Shown here one piece after another: positions 1-10,453 of a DNA stretch of 64,000 nucleotides. A model generated the notes under the pieces. It saw only the letters and a program-made list of their open reading frames with translations, searched no databases and was not told the origin of the DNA. Positions within the stretch are counted from its first letter, which is position 1; each line of letters opens with the position of its first letter. The stretch is from assembly GCF_024397915.1 (NCBI RefSeq), contig NZ_CP073347.1, forward strand, positions 5,084,001 to 5,148,000. Reading direction: 5' to 3'. The position numbers and the translations under genes are program-made. Origin of the DNA: Marinobacterium rhizophilum. Its GTDB lineage: Bacteria > Pseudomonadota > Gammaproteobacteria > Pseudomonadales > Balneatricaceae.

Positions 1-27
1 TTCGCGGGGATAACCTGTGGATAAAAA

Positions 28-113
28 GCTTGTAGCTCGGTTGGTTAGAGCGCACCCCCTGCTTTTGAATAAAGAGCGGGTGAGGTCGATCTTGCAGTCA
101 GGTTAGAAGCTTG
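28..113 (+). pseudogene. tRNA-Ile-like degenerate copy (upstream)
   Basis: The D-arm and anticodon-arm region (GTAGCTC, GGTTAGAGCGCACCCC) matches the intact tRNA-Ile just downstream. The anticodon stem is lengthened to about CTGCTTTT-GAA-TAAAGAG and the T arm and acceptor stem are not recognisable. It is a partial copy rather than a functional tRNA by ordinary rules. Confidence 0.6.
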
Positions 114-120
114 ATGATGT

Positions 121-197
<77 letters not shown>

Positions 198-220
198 ATT
201 ATTCGTCAGAGTGATTGATA

Positions 221-304
221 GTAGCTCAGCTGGTTAGAGCGCACCCCACTCTTTATGATAAAGAATGGGTGAGGCCGGTACCTCAAGTCCACTCAGGCCT
301 ACCA
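221..304 (+). pseudogene. tRNA-Ile-like copy with extended anticodon arm
   Basis: It matches the intact tRNA-Ile from the D arm to the 3' CCA (GTAGCTCAGCTGGTTAGAGC, then CAAGTCCACTCAGGCCTACC). The 5' acceptor strand is missing. The anticodon arm is extended by roughly 6-7 nt on each side (CTCTTTAT-GAT-AAAGAAT) while still carrying GAT. The T arm has changes (GGTACCTCAAG). Either a decayed duplicate or an unusual tRNA-like element. Confidence 0.65.
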
Positions 305-326
305 ACTTTCCGCTTAGGAAGTTGAA

Positions 327-407
327 GTAGATGGATGAGAGCGCACCCCACTCTTTATAGTAAAGAAAGGGGGTGAGGTCAGTGGTTCAAGTCCACGCTG
401 ACATCAC
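327..407 (+). pseudogene. tRNA-Ile-like copy, third
   Basis: GAGCGCACCCC, GGTGAGGTCAGTGGTT and CAAGTCCACGC correspond to the tRNA-Ile variable and T arms. The D arm is eroded. The anticodon arm is again extended, with CTCTTTA-TAG-TAAAGAAA. It shares the extension with the copy at 221, so the copies are related to each other and not independently broken. Confidence 0.55.
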
Positions 408-466
408 AGCCAATCAAGCGCGGTTGATACTGTTACCTGGTTACTTTCTGTACCGGGAAAAGTTTC

Positions 467-542
467 GGGGCTATAGCTCAGCTGGGAGAGCGCCTGCTTT
501 GCACGCAGGAGGTCTGCGGTTCGATCCCGCATAGCTCCACCA
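467..542 (+). tRNA. tRNA-Ala(UGC)
   Basis: A 76-nt cloverleaf starts GGGGCTATAGCTCAGC and ends TAGCTCCACCA. The anticodon TGC is at 500-502 in the loop CTTTGCACG. It is the standard second spacer tRNA of rrn operons. Confidence 0.96.
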
Positions 543-668
543 TTACGTGATGGTGTGGAATTACCTGATCAACGAAAGCTGTAAGCCATACGTTTAAGGC
601 CCTGAGGGTTTTAAATCTATCGCTTAAAGCTGTCGGCTTAAAGCTCAATGCTTAAAGCTCGCTTTATC

Positions 669-680
669 GCTCTTTAACAA
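669..680 (+). promoter_or_regulatory. boxA-type rRNA antitermination sequence
   Basis: GCTCTTTAACAA matches the boxA core upstream of 23S rRNA in gammaproteobacteria, where NusB and NusE bind the transcript. Short copies of CTTAAAGCT lie just upstream (about 613-664). Confidence 0.7.
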
Positions 681-785
681 TATGGATTCGAATTAATTCG
701 AGATATGTCTTGTACTGTAGTACAAGCGCCAATGGCGAAAAATCTTATCGAACTCTCGTCCTTACCAGACGCCTTCGGGTTATAT

Positions 786-3672
<2,887 letters not shown>

Positions 3673-3870
3673 TATAACGCCCAAGGCGTTTGGTTGCCGG
3701 CTGACAGAAAGCAGCCGGCGAAAAGCACGAGAGACAAGATTTTGAGCATTGGCAAGAGCTTGTGCTGCAGACAAGACAAAGCGCGCTTTCAAAAAGCACG
3801 CACCCTCGAATTAAGGCACGTAGTGAACAGAGAAATCTGATCATTACCAGAATCCATATTGTACAAGTTT

Positions 3871-3989
3871 TGCTTGGCGACAATAGAGCTGTGGAACCAC
3901 CTGATCCCATCCCGAACTCAGTAGTGAAACGCGGTATCGCCGATGGTAGTGTGGGGTTTCCCCATGTGAGAGTAGGTCATCGCCAAGCA
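3871..3989 (+). rRNA. rrf: 5S ribosomal RNA
   Basis: TGCTTGGCGAC at the 5' end pairs with the 3' end CGCCAAGCA. Typical internal 5S sequence follows (CCACCTGATCCCATCCCG, GTATCGCCGATGGTAGTG, ATGTGAGAGTAGGTCATCG). The length of about 119 nt is normal. Confidence 0.96.
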
Positions 3990-4001
3990 TTTAATAACGG
4001 A

Positions 4002-4032
4002 AACCCCGGTCTCGCAGAGGCCGGGGTTTTTC
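4002..4032 (+). terminator. Rho-independent terminator of the rRNA operon
   Basis: The stem AACCCCGG / CCGGGGTT is followed by a T tract, 13 nt after the 5S end. Confidence 0.85.
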
Positions 4033-4047
4033 CGTTCTGGATCGACG

Positions 4048-4070
4048 CTGGCGATGACCCTCACATGGGG
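4048..4070 (-). repeat. Inverted fragment of the 5S 3' end
   Basis: Read on the minus strand this segment gives CCCCATGTGAGGGTCATCG, close to the 5S segment CCCCATGTGAGAGTAGGTCATCG less a few bases. It is placed back to back with a plus-strand fragment CATGTGATAGTAGG at 4103-4116. Confidence 0.5.
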
Positions 4071-4116
4071 CAGGTAGACAGCGCCGCTGGCGGCCGCCCT
4101 GCCATGTGATAGTAGG

Positions 4117-4160
4117 GTCAAAACGGGACTTGTCGAAGCGCAGCTTTGACCCGTTTTGAC
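4117..4160. repeat. Palindromic repeat, copy 1
   Basis: A perfect 11-bp stem GTCAAAACGGG / CCCGTTTTGAC encloses a 22-nt loop region. It directly follows a 5S 3' fragment ending in AGTAGG. The 5S tail GCGCCAAGCATTT resumes about 45 bp beyond it, at 4207. The element therefore looks inserted into a 5S copy. Confidence 0.7.
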
Positions 4161-4227
4161 GACCGCGGCCTATGGGCCCGCGGGACGGCTCAAGCGCAGC
4201 GCCGAGGCGCCAAGCATTTATTCAACG

Positions 4228-4259
4228 AAAACGCCTCAGCCTCTGGTTGGGGCGTTTTT
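4228..4259 (+). terminator. Rho-independent terminator after the broken 5S copy
   Basis: The stem AAAACGCCTCAGCC / GGTTGGGGCGTTTT has a TCT loop and ends in a T run. It lies 8 nt after the 5S-tail sequence CCAAGCATTTATT. Confidence 0.75.
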
Positions 4260-4298
4260 GTATGTGGGATTTGAAAAAAATGTAAGGCCGCAAAAAAG

Positions 4299-4445
4299 CC
4301 ACCTGGTCCCATCCGCTCTTTATCCGCAGCACGCGCCCAGTAGCGGCCGCTCCCGAGCATCCCTGCTCTCGCGGCATTCGTGCATCCCTGCACATCAACG
4401 CGGTATCGCCGATGGTAGTGTGGGGTTTCCCCATGTAATAGTAGG
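4299..4445 (+). pseudogene. Interrupted 5S rRNA copy
   Basis: The left piece (CCACCTGGTCCCATCCG, 4299-4315) matches the 5' half of 5S. The right piece (4397-4445) is nearly identical to the last part of the intact 5S (real gene 3928-3976), with two differences near its end. About 80 bp of unrelated sequence, containing two GCATCCCTGC copies, separates them. The right piece ends AGTAGG exactly where the palindromic repeat begins. Confidence 0.7.
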
Positions 4446-4489
4446 GTCAAAACGGGATTTGTCGAAGCGCAGCTTTGACCCGTTTTGAC
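4446..4489. repeat. Palindromic repeat, copy 2
   Basis: The stem GTCAAAACGGG / CCCGTTTTGAC is identical to that at 4117, and the loop differs by one base. It lies immediately downstream of the stop of the minus-strand EAL gene, so it could also act as its transcription end. Its junction with 5S sequence (AGTAGG) is the same as in copy 1. Confidence 0.7.
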
Positions 4490-4499
4490 GACTGCGGAG

Positions 4500-5753
4500 T
4501 TATTTGGGTACGTCAGCCAGGGGCTTTGGTTTGCAGAGGAAGAACCCCTGGGCCATGTCGACTTTCAGCTGTCTTAGTGCATCGATTTCCGCCTGGGTTT
4601 CGACGCCTTCTGCGACAATCTTGCTGCCGGTTTTTTCTGCAAAAACAATGAGTGCAGCCGCGAGGGCCATGCAGCCTTCGTTGTGATCAATACCGCTGAT
4701 CAGGCTGCGGTCGAGCTTTATGACATCGGGTTTGAGTTGCAGAATATGGCGAAAGCTTGCATAGCCTGCGCCTGCGTCGTCCACCGCCAGTTTCAATCCG
4801 AGCTTTCGCAGCGGCTCAAGTATCTGTCTGATCTGGGTGTAGTCATCGATTGACGCATGCTCGGTGAGTTCCAGTACTGTGCGTCCGGGGTTAGTCGCCA
4901 GCAGGTCTAACATTGCTGGGCAACTCAGTATCGTTTCCGGTGTCACGTTCACAGCAACGTAGCAATTGGCAGACAGCTCCGGTAGCCCGGATAGCGCCAG
5001 GCTTACTGCGCAGCACTCGAGGTCACCGAGCAGCCCGGTAGCCTGGGCTTCCGCGAACCATTTATCGGGGGGGCGCATCGGCTCGGCATGGAAGCGGCTG
5101 AGGGCTTCGTAGCCGAGAATGCTATTGCGTGACAGGCAGTAGATCGGCTGATAAACGATGCTCAGTTCCCTGTTGCGCAGTACCGATTGCATGCGCTGGA
5201 CCCGTACATCAATACGGCGCTGTTCTAACGTAAGCCGCTCCAGCAACGTGCCACACAGCTTGGCATACAGGCGCATGCTGAGGATATCTCGCTCGCTCAG
5301 GGACTCATTGGGTTCACTGCTGAAGCAGCAGAAAGTGCCGAACAGGCTGCCGTCACCAAAGTGAATTGGCACGCTAACGTGAGCGCCAACCGGCAATTGG
5401 GTCGTGGCCGCCAGCGTTAAGGCTTCGGGGATTTCCTGGGCATTTCGAATCAACTCAGGCAGCCTTCCATCTACCACGCGCTGGCAGTAGCTCTGCTCCA
5501 AAGGGCCCGAGTCGCCGACTGCGATAGGGCAAGTTGCGAGGTTCTCGGCGTCTACAAAGCGAAAACTGCGCTGCTCCTGGTTAAACTCTGAGATAAACGC
5601 GACGTCCATACCGAAGTTCAGACGTACGGCATGCAATATATCCGACAGAATTGCGTCTGTTGAAAGGGCTGCGGACTCTTCTGGCAGGCCCGCTGTTTCC
5701 AGGCTTGGCGTTTCGATGAGGGTACAGGCTGCTTGTGTTATCGAGGTTGCCAT
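4500..5753 (-). CDS. GAF-EAL cyclic-di-GMP phosphodiesterase
   Basis: This 417-residue protein is predicted to hydrolyse c-di-GMP to pGpG in the cytoplasm. Residues about 30-160 look like a GAF sensor domain and residues about 185-410 are an EAL domain. The catalytic and metal-binding set is visible: E in GYEALSRF, N in AVNVTPE, E in ELTEH, the DD in AVDDAGAGYAS, K in IKLDRSL, E in VAEGVET and Q in AQGFF. It should therefore be an active enzyme. No membrane segment or signal peptide is seen. It is transcribed towards the rRNA operon and stands alone. The ligand of the GAF domain cannot be told from sequence. Confidence 0.9.
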   Translation of the reverse strand: MATSITQAACTLIETPSLETAGLPEESAALSTDAILSDILHAVRLNFGMDVAFISEFNQEQRSFRFVDAENLATCPIAVGDSGPLEQSYCQRVVDGRLPELIRNAQEIPEALTLAATTQLPVGAHVSVPIHFGDGSLFGTFCCFSSEPNESLSERDILSMRLYAKLCGTLLERLTLEQRRIDVRVQRMQSVLRNRELSIVYQPIYCLSRNSILGYEALSRFHAEPMRPPDKWFAEAQATGLLGDLECCAVSLALSGLPELSANCYVAVNVTPETILSCPAMLDLLATNPGRTVLELTEHASIDDYTQIRQILEPLRKLGLKLAVDDAGAGYASFRHILQLKPDVIKLDRSLISGIDHNEGCMALAAALIVFAEKTGSKIVAEGVETQAEIDALRQLKVDMAQGFFLCKPKPLADVPK

Positions 5754-6145
5754 CCTTGGTTCCGTAGCTCCTTGTTTACCGGTTTGTCTGGGCTGTACAG
5801 GGTGCTCGAAAGGTATCTGAGCATCTGCCGTTTCTTTGTACCAATGCCGCTTCTGATGGGGCCCCCGGTGTCAGGGTAGTTGTCGCCTGATCAGTTTCAC
5901 TTAAACCAAAGCACCGGGGGTGGAAAATCTAAACTGGGCTGAAGGTGTACTGTGCCACTGAGCCTGTAGTTTAGAGCAAGCTGCAAAGTCGTGTCGAGTA
6001 CGGTGGCGCGCAGCGGAAAAGTCGCAGATAAACGGCTTGAGCCCAGGCTACTGGGTAGGAGGCTATAAGTTTTTCTGGGCAGGAGGTGGCTTGTCACATG
6101 GATTGGCAATCTCGGCGCCGCGGTGGTGTACAGGGCCTATAACCC
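5754..6145. other. Intergenic, no gene recognised
   Basis: No ORF here has convincing composition. The stretch should contain the promoter of the minus-strand EAL gene, but I could not pick a clear -10/-35 pair. Confidence 0.4.
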
Positions 6146-6190
6146 GCAAACAAAAAAGCCTCGATTATCAGGTCGAGGCTTTTTGTTTGG
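6146..6190. terminator. Bidirectional hairpin terminator
   Basis: AAAAAAGCCTCGA / TCGAGGCTTTTT gives A and T tracts on both sides, so it can work on either strand. It could end a transcript arriving from the minus-strand promoter at 6701-6728. Confidence 0.75.
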
Positions 6191-6477
6191 AGCTTGGCAG
6201 GCAGCCCCTGCGGGGCCGCGCTAAAGTGCGTTCAGGCGAAGCAAGTGAGACGGGTTTGAACGCCACGATAGCAGCGCAGTTCGTCTTTCAATAGCCTGTT
6301 AAAGCAGGAGTCGCTGGCAGCATGGTGTTAGCAACTGATGGATTCGCTCTGTTTCCATGGCTAATGCTCAAGTACGCAGCCAAAAGCAAGGTCTGGGTGC
6401 GTGCCAGGGGCAGAATCAATTGCTATCTGCACCGGGACTGGCGCCGAATACTGTCGATCCAATGCAGTGGGCAGGAC

Positions 6478-6579
6478 TCAGTGAATCAGGACCAGTCCAA
6501 ACGATAGAAGAATCGCTCCGTGCAGGAGTTTTTCGAGAAGCTCGGGGTCCAGGTGGAGTTGTGGTTGCGAGTGTGCCAT
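6478..6579 (-). CDS. Possible 33-residue small membrane protein
   Basis: This short reading frame (MAHSQPQLHLDPELLEKLL...) ends in a hydrophobic run, HGAILLSFGLVLIH. It was singled out because it lies about 115 nt downstream of a near-consensus sigma70 promoter on the same strand. The ribosome binding site is weak. It may instead be part of a non-coding transcript running to the hairpin at 6146-6190. I do not recognise it. Confidence 0.25.
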   Translation of the reverse strand: MAHSQPQLHLDPELLEKLLHGAILLSFGLVLIH

Positions 6580-6700
6580 GAGGCGCTGCTGCCCTGCCGT
6601 GTATAAGGTTAATAAAAGTAAGTTGCTTGGCCCAGATAGGCTGTCGGAGCGGCGCCGATAGTGTCTGACAGTGGCGCGTAACTCCCTAGAGAGGCGCGAG

Positions 6701-6728
6701 ATTATAGAGTTTTATTGCAGTGCGTCAA
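6701..6728 (-). promoter_or_regulatory. Near-consensus sigma70 promoter
   Basis: On the minus strand TTGACG (6723-6728) and TATAAT (6701-6706) are separated by 16 bp. No recognised gene follows for 950 bp in that direction except the 33-codon frame, so the product is unknown. Confidence 0.6.
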
Positions 6729-7239
6729 TGGCCTAATCGTGAGAAATTTTAACCTGTATGGATATATGAGTTCAGGTGCTTTCAAGGGTTGGTATTGCAG
6801 GTGATTAAATGGAAGCTCTATCGATATCACATGATTATTTGTTATTAATTTCGGGTCTTTTGTTATCGATAGTGTAAATATTTGTTGCTTAAGCCTGCCT
6901 TAAGTAACCTGTTTGCAATATATTTTGGTGCAGTCGCTACACGCCCTCGGGGTTGCAACATCGGCACAGGATGCGATTTCATTCCAGGCGTCCCGTTGTC
7001 GGTTAACGGTGCAGATAGATGAATTTATTTTGGTTCTTTGTCGCAGTAGCAGGGACGGTTGAGAAATCACCTTGACCGAGGTCAATTTTTTGTCTGGGGG
7101 CGGGAATATACTGCTGCTATCTGGCCGTGCCAGGGGGGGCGTCATCAACCTGGCGAAGGTTGCGTAACTCCTGATTGAGCAGGAACCCTGCACCGCAGCG
7201 GGTACAGGGGAGTAGAGTGCCTGTGCAGCATCGCTGCCC
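6729..7239. other. AT-rich intergenic region
   Basis: The stretch is markedly more AT-rich than its neighbours at 6730-6930. It holds no reading frame I would defend and no RNA gene I recognise. Confidence 0.4.
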
Positions 7240-8217
7240 TTAGCTCAGCGGTGCCCAGTAGCTTTCCCGCCACTCATCCTGCAGCTCGGGGGTGAGAAAG
7301 CTCCAGGCGATGAAGCGGCTGATTTTTTGTCCCTGCGCCATTTCGACAATACGTACCTGTGTCGCGCCGACCTGGCCCAATACTCGCTGGATACCCGCGA
7401 GGCTGGACTGCTTGGCCACCAGGGATGTAAACCAGTAACACTGCTCGCCGTAGGCTTTGCTTTCCTGCACCATGCGGCAAATAAAGCCTTCTTCACCCCC
7501 GTCACACCACAGCTCGTCTGCCTGGCCACCGAAATTCAGCTTGGGTGTTTTGGCTGGTGCCTGCTCCTTTTTAAGGCCGCGCCACTTGCGGTCGGATTCC
7601 GCATTCATGGCCGCTTCCGACGCATGGAAGGGCGGGTTGCACAGGGTGACGTCAAAGTGTTCGTTTGCTTTCCAGATGCCGTTAAAAATCTGGTTCTGTT
7701 GCTTCTGCAGGCGGGCGGTGATTTTCCCCGAGAGGCAGCGGTTCGAGCGCACGATACCCTGTACCGTGCCCACGGCGACCGGGTTGATGTCGGAGCCGAC
7801 AAACTGCCAGCCGTATTCACGGTTGCCGATAATGGGATACACGCAGTTTGCACCAATGCCGACATCCAGTGCCTTCACCATGCGGCCGCGGGGGATCACG
7901 CCGTTATTTGACTCTGCCAGCAGATCGGCTAGGTAGTGCACATAATCGGCCCTGCCGGGGATTGGCGGGCACAGGAAGCCCGGCGGGATGTCCCAGAAGT
8001 CCACGCCGTAAAAATGACTCAGCAGGGCCTGGTTCAGCGCCTTCACGGCGCCTGGATCGGCGAAGTCGATGGACTCGTTGCCAAACCGGTTTAGCTGCAC
8101 GAAGGGCGCCAATGCCGGGCTTGCCTTGGTTAGCACGGCAAAGTCATAGCGGCCCCGGTGCGGGTTGCGGCCATGCAGCTCGGCCTTGTGGGTGCGTACG
8201 GCATCAGTTTTTTTCAT
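7240..8217 (-). CDS. rlmF: 23S rRNA (adenine(1618)-N6)-methyltransferase RlmF
   Basis: This 325-residue protein is predicted to methylate N6 of A1618 in 23S rRNA using S-adenosylmethionine. The family N-terminus is clear (residues 13-25 around LHGRNPHRGRYDF). The SAM-binding motif is ALDVGIGANC at about 116-125. The amino-methyltransferase catalytic motif NPPFH is at about 194-198. The length is normal for RlmF (YbiN). It is divergent from the CLCA_X-type gene and monocistronic. Confidence 0.95.
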   Translation of the reverse strand: MKKTDAVRTHKAELHGRNPHRGRYDFAVLTKASPALAPFVQLNRFGNESIDFADPGAVKALNQALLSHFYGVDFWDIPPGFLCPPIPGRADYVHYLADLLAESNNGVIPRGRMVKALDVGIGANCVYPIIGNREYGWQFVGSDINPVAVGTVQGIVRSNRCLSGKITARLQKQQNQIFNGIWKANEHFDVTLCNPPFHASEAAMNAESDRKWRGLKKEQAPAKTPKLNFGGQADELWCDGGEEGFICRMVQESKAYGEQCYWFTSLVAKQSSLAGIQRVLGQVGATQVRIVEMAQGQKISRFIAWSFLTPELQDEWRESYWAPLS

Positions 8218-8465
8218 GGTATCGTCGGTGTGCTAATCAGTGAGCAAGGGAAGGCGGGCAGTATACCTGACCGGGCTTTATCGTGCCGAAGCACAGGCAC
8301 TTTGAAACCAGGCTGGCACTTAATTGCGCGTGTAATGCGGTAAACTCTGGCCCATAGCTGCTCCCGTAGAGTGGGCGGAGTTGATAAGGCTGTACTCGAG
8401 GTCCCGATCCTTACTGTTGAAGGTATACAGCATCGCTGCCACAGTAATTTTTAATCAGGAATAAC

Positions 8466-9242
8466 ATGAGTGAGATGAAGCTCGGTGGAGCTTTCCGCGG
8501 TGAGCAAAGTCCACACGGCAGCGAGTCTATCACCTTTGTTCATATCCGGCGCAGGTTCGACTTTCGCTCCATCCAGATCGGGCGCTGGGTCACGCGGGAC
8601 GAACAGGCGCGGGCGGCGGGGCTTTTCTACGGTGCGTTGGCAGATCTAATGGCCATTCTGCAGGGGCCAGAATTGCTCGTTTCACTGCGCGGCACCCTGT
8701 CACTGCAATACGGTATCGGTGGGCGCCCTGGCGTGGCGGCGCACTATGACCCGGCTCAGCGCTGCTTTGCACTGGCCAAGAACGCCGGCCCTGGCAGTAT
8801 TGCCCATGAGTGGTTTCATGCCTTTGATCATTACCTGGGCGACAAGGCGTTCAGCGATGTGCCCGCCAGCATGTTTGCCTCCAAGGCCTGGTTGAGTGAT
8901 GCCACCCCGGTGCCCCACCCGCTGAACGATTGCCTGTCGGAATGCTTTCGCTGCATCCTGCTGGATGAGTCGGGGGAGGGGCCGAGCGAGTTGTTTCGGG
9001 TATCGGCGCTGGAAGACAGGGTGCTGGGCACGGTTTATTACAGCCAGCCGGAAGAACTCTGTGCCCGGGCCTTCGAAGCCTTTGTACAGGACGCAGCCAT
9101 TCGCAACAGTTTCCTGGTCAAGGGTACCCGGGCCTCGGCTGAGGCCAAGCGTGGCCTCTATCCCCAGGGCGAGCAGCGCGCACGCATCAATGCCGCCTTT
9201 GGCCGTTATTTCAGCCTGCTGGGGGCGGCGCTTCGACGCTAG
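8466..9242 (+). CDS. CLCA_X-type protein with HExxH-like motif
   Basis: This 258-residue cytoplasmic protein resembles a conserved family annotated in gammaproteobacteria as CLCA_X, going by memory of the family. The central block reads LRGTLSLQYG, then ALAKNAGPGSIAHEWFHAFDHY. HEWFHAFDH looks like a zinc-metallopeptidase helix (HExxH plus a downstream acidic residue), but no substrate is known to me. The start ATG at 8466 follows a TCAGGA-type ribosome site. It faces the helicase/J-protein pair, whose genes run convergently. Confidence 0.6.
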   Translation: MSEMKLGGAFRGEQSPHGSESITFVHIRRRFDFRSIQIGRWVTRDEQARAAGLFYGALADLMAILQGPELLVSLRGTLSLQYGIGGRPGVAAHYDPAQRCFALAKNAGPGSIAHEWFHAFDHYLGDKAFSDVPASMFASKAWLSDATPVPHPLNDCLSECFRCILLDESGEGPSELFRVSALEDRVLGTVYYSQPEELCARAFEAFVQDAAIRNSFLVKGTRASAEAKRGLYPQGEQRARINAAFGRYFSLLGAALRR

Positions 9243-9287
9243 GTCGTTAGTCTGAGTTGCTTGCTGCGCAGTCGTCGGCTGCAGGGT

Positions 9288-10361
9288 TTAAAATCGATCC
9301 TGCTGGCGGTATTGCAGCTCGCGCTTCAGGTCCTTGAGGGTACGCAGTTCATCCAGCACGCCGGGGATCTGCAGGCGCATCAGGCGGATGCGATCCAGCA
9401 GGCGGTCGAGGTTTTGCACCTGCTTGCGGCGGCTATCGGCGTAGAGGTGGTAGTGGATAAAGGCACGCTGGGGATCTGACTGGATGTAGTCGTTTTTTTC
9501 CAGCTGCACGCGTTGAATTTGTGCCTGCACCGACAGACACAGTGCCTCGAAGGCGGACTCCGGGATCTGCAGCGCATCGGTGGCGACGTGTTGCTGGTAC
9601 AGTGCCAGCACCGCCATCATGTCGTTGTTGTCCCGTGCCTGCAGCAGCTCGGTCATCAGGGCTTCCTTGTGGGCCTGCTGTGCCGGGTCCTGTTCCCTGT
9701 CCGGGTGCAGTGCCTGGGCGGCGCGTCGGAACAGCTGCTTGAGCCATTTGTCGTCCAGCGGCGGGGCGCTACCTGCGCCTGTGTTGTCAGCTGGCTGGCT
9801 GTGCTGCTGTTCCGTTTCCTTTTCCCTTTCTTGAGAGGCGCCCTGCGTATCTTCCGGTTTTTCTTTCGAAGTGGCGCTGTCTTCAGCGGTTCCGTGTTGC
9901 GATGCGCCGTCGCCGTCTGAAATGTCGCTTTCAGTGTCGTCCGCACCCGGCCCAAGCGCCTGGGGCTGCGGGATATGGCTCGAGGTACCAAAGGTGTCCA
10001 GCTGGGTGCGCATGTACTGCTGGGCGATGGCGGCGGCGTCCTTGCGGTCGTACAGTGCCACCTGCTCCAGCAGTTCGTACAGCCAGGACTCCAGGGTTTC
10101 GCGGTGCCACTGGCGCAGGTTCTTGCGCTGTGAAAAGTCGATCAGGCGCAACAGCAGGGTTTTCAGCATCCGGTGGTTGTTCTTCAGCCGTGGCAGCACC
10201 TGTTTTACGTAGATATGGCCGAGCTCATCCAACTCGCGCACCAGCTTTTCGCGCTTTTTTTCTTCGCGCGCCAGGTTTTTGCGCAGCCGGTCAAAGCGCT
10301 GTTGCAGCGGCGACAGGGCGGTATCGGCGGCAGGCTGTTCGAGCAGTGTTTCAATATTCAT
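9288..10361 (-). CDS. Coiled-coil protein with J-domain HPD motif
   Basis: This protein of about 357 residues is probably a co-chaperone-like partner of unknown client. Residues 20-130 are rich in charged helix and likely form a coiled coil. An acidic low-complexity stretch (about 135-200) follows. Then comes a J-domain helix with the invariant HPD in QALHPDRE near residue 220, followed by more helix. I chose the ATG at 10361; a GTG nine codons upstream is possible. It lies 65 bp from the upstream end of the SNF2-helicase gene on the same strand, suggesting a two-gene operon with the helicase first. Confidence 0.6.
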   Translation of the reverse strand: MNIETLLEQPAADTALSPLQQRFDRLRKNLAREEKKREKLVRELDELGHIYVKQVLPRLKNNHRMLKTLLLRLIDFSQRKNLRQWHRETLESWLYELLEQVALYDRKDAAAIAQQYMRTQLDTFGTSSHIPQPQALGPGADDTESDISDGDGASQHGTAEDSATSKEKPEDTQGASQEREKETEQQHSQPADNTGAGSAPPLDDKWLKQLFRRAAQALHPDREQDPAQQAHKEALMTELLQARDNNDMMAVLALYQQHVATDALQIPESAFEALCLSVQAQIQRVQLEKNDYIQSDPQRAFIHYHLYADSRRKQVQNLDRLLDRIRLMRLQIPGVLDELRTLKDLKRELQYRQQDRF

Positions 10362-10453
10362 GGCAGAAATAACGGCGCCCGGGTACACAGGGAAGGAGCC
10401 GTGGATTCTACAGGGCTATGGGCCGATCTGTGAAATTCGGGCACCGGTTCGGC

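Noticed and set aside
6357..6581. 74-codon plus-strand frame (MANAQVRSQKQGLG...)
   Set aside because: It has no ribosome site, no domain and overlaps the better-supported minus-strand transcript unit.
6900..7193. 97-codon minus-strand frame
   Set aside because: The composition is Ser/Arg/Thr-rich without any domain, ribosome site or neighbour support.
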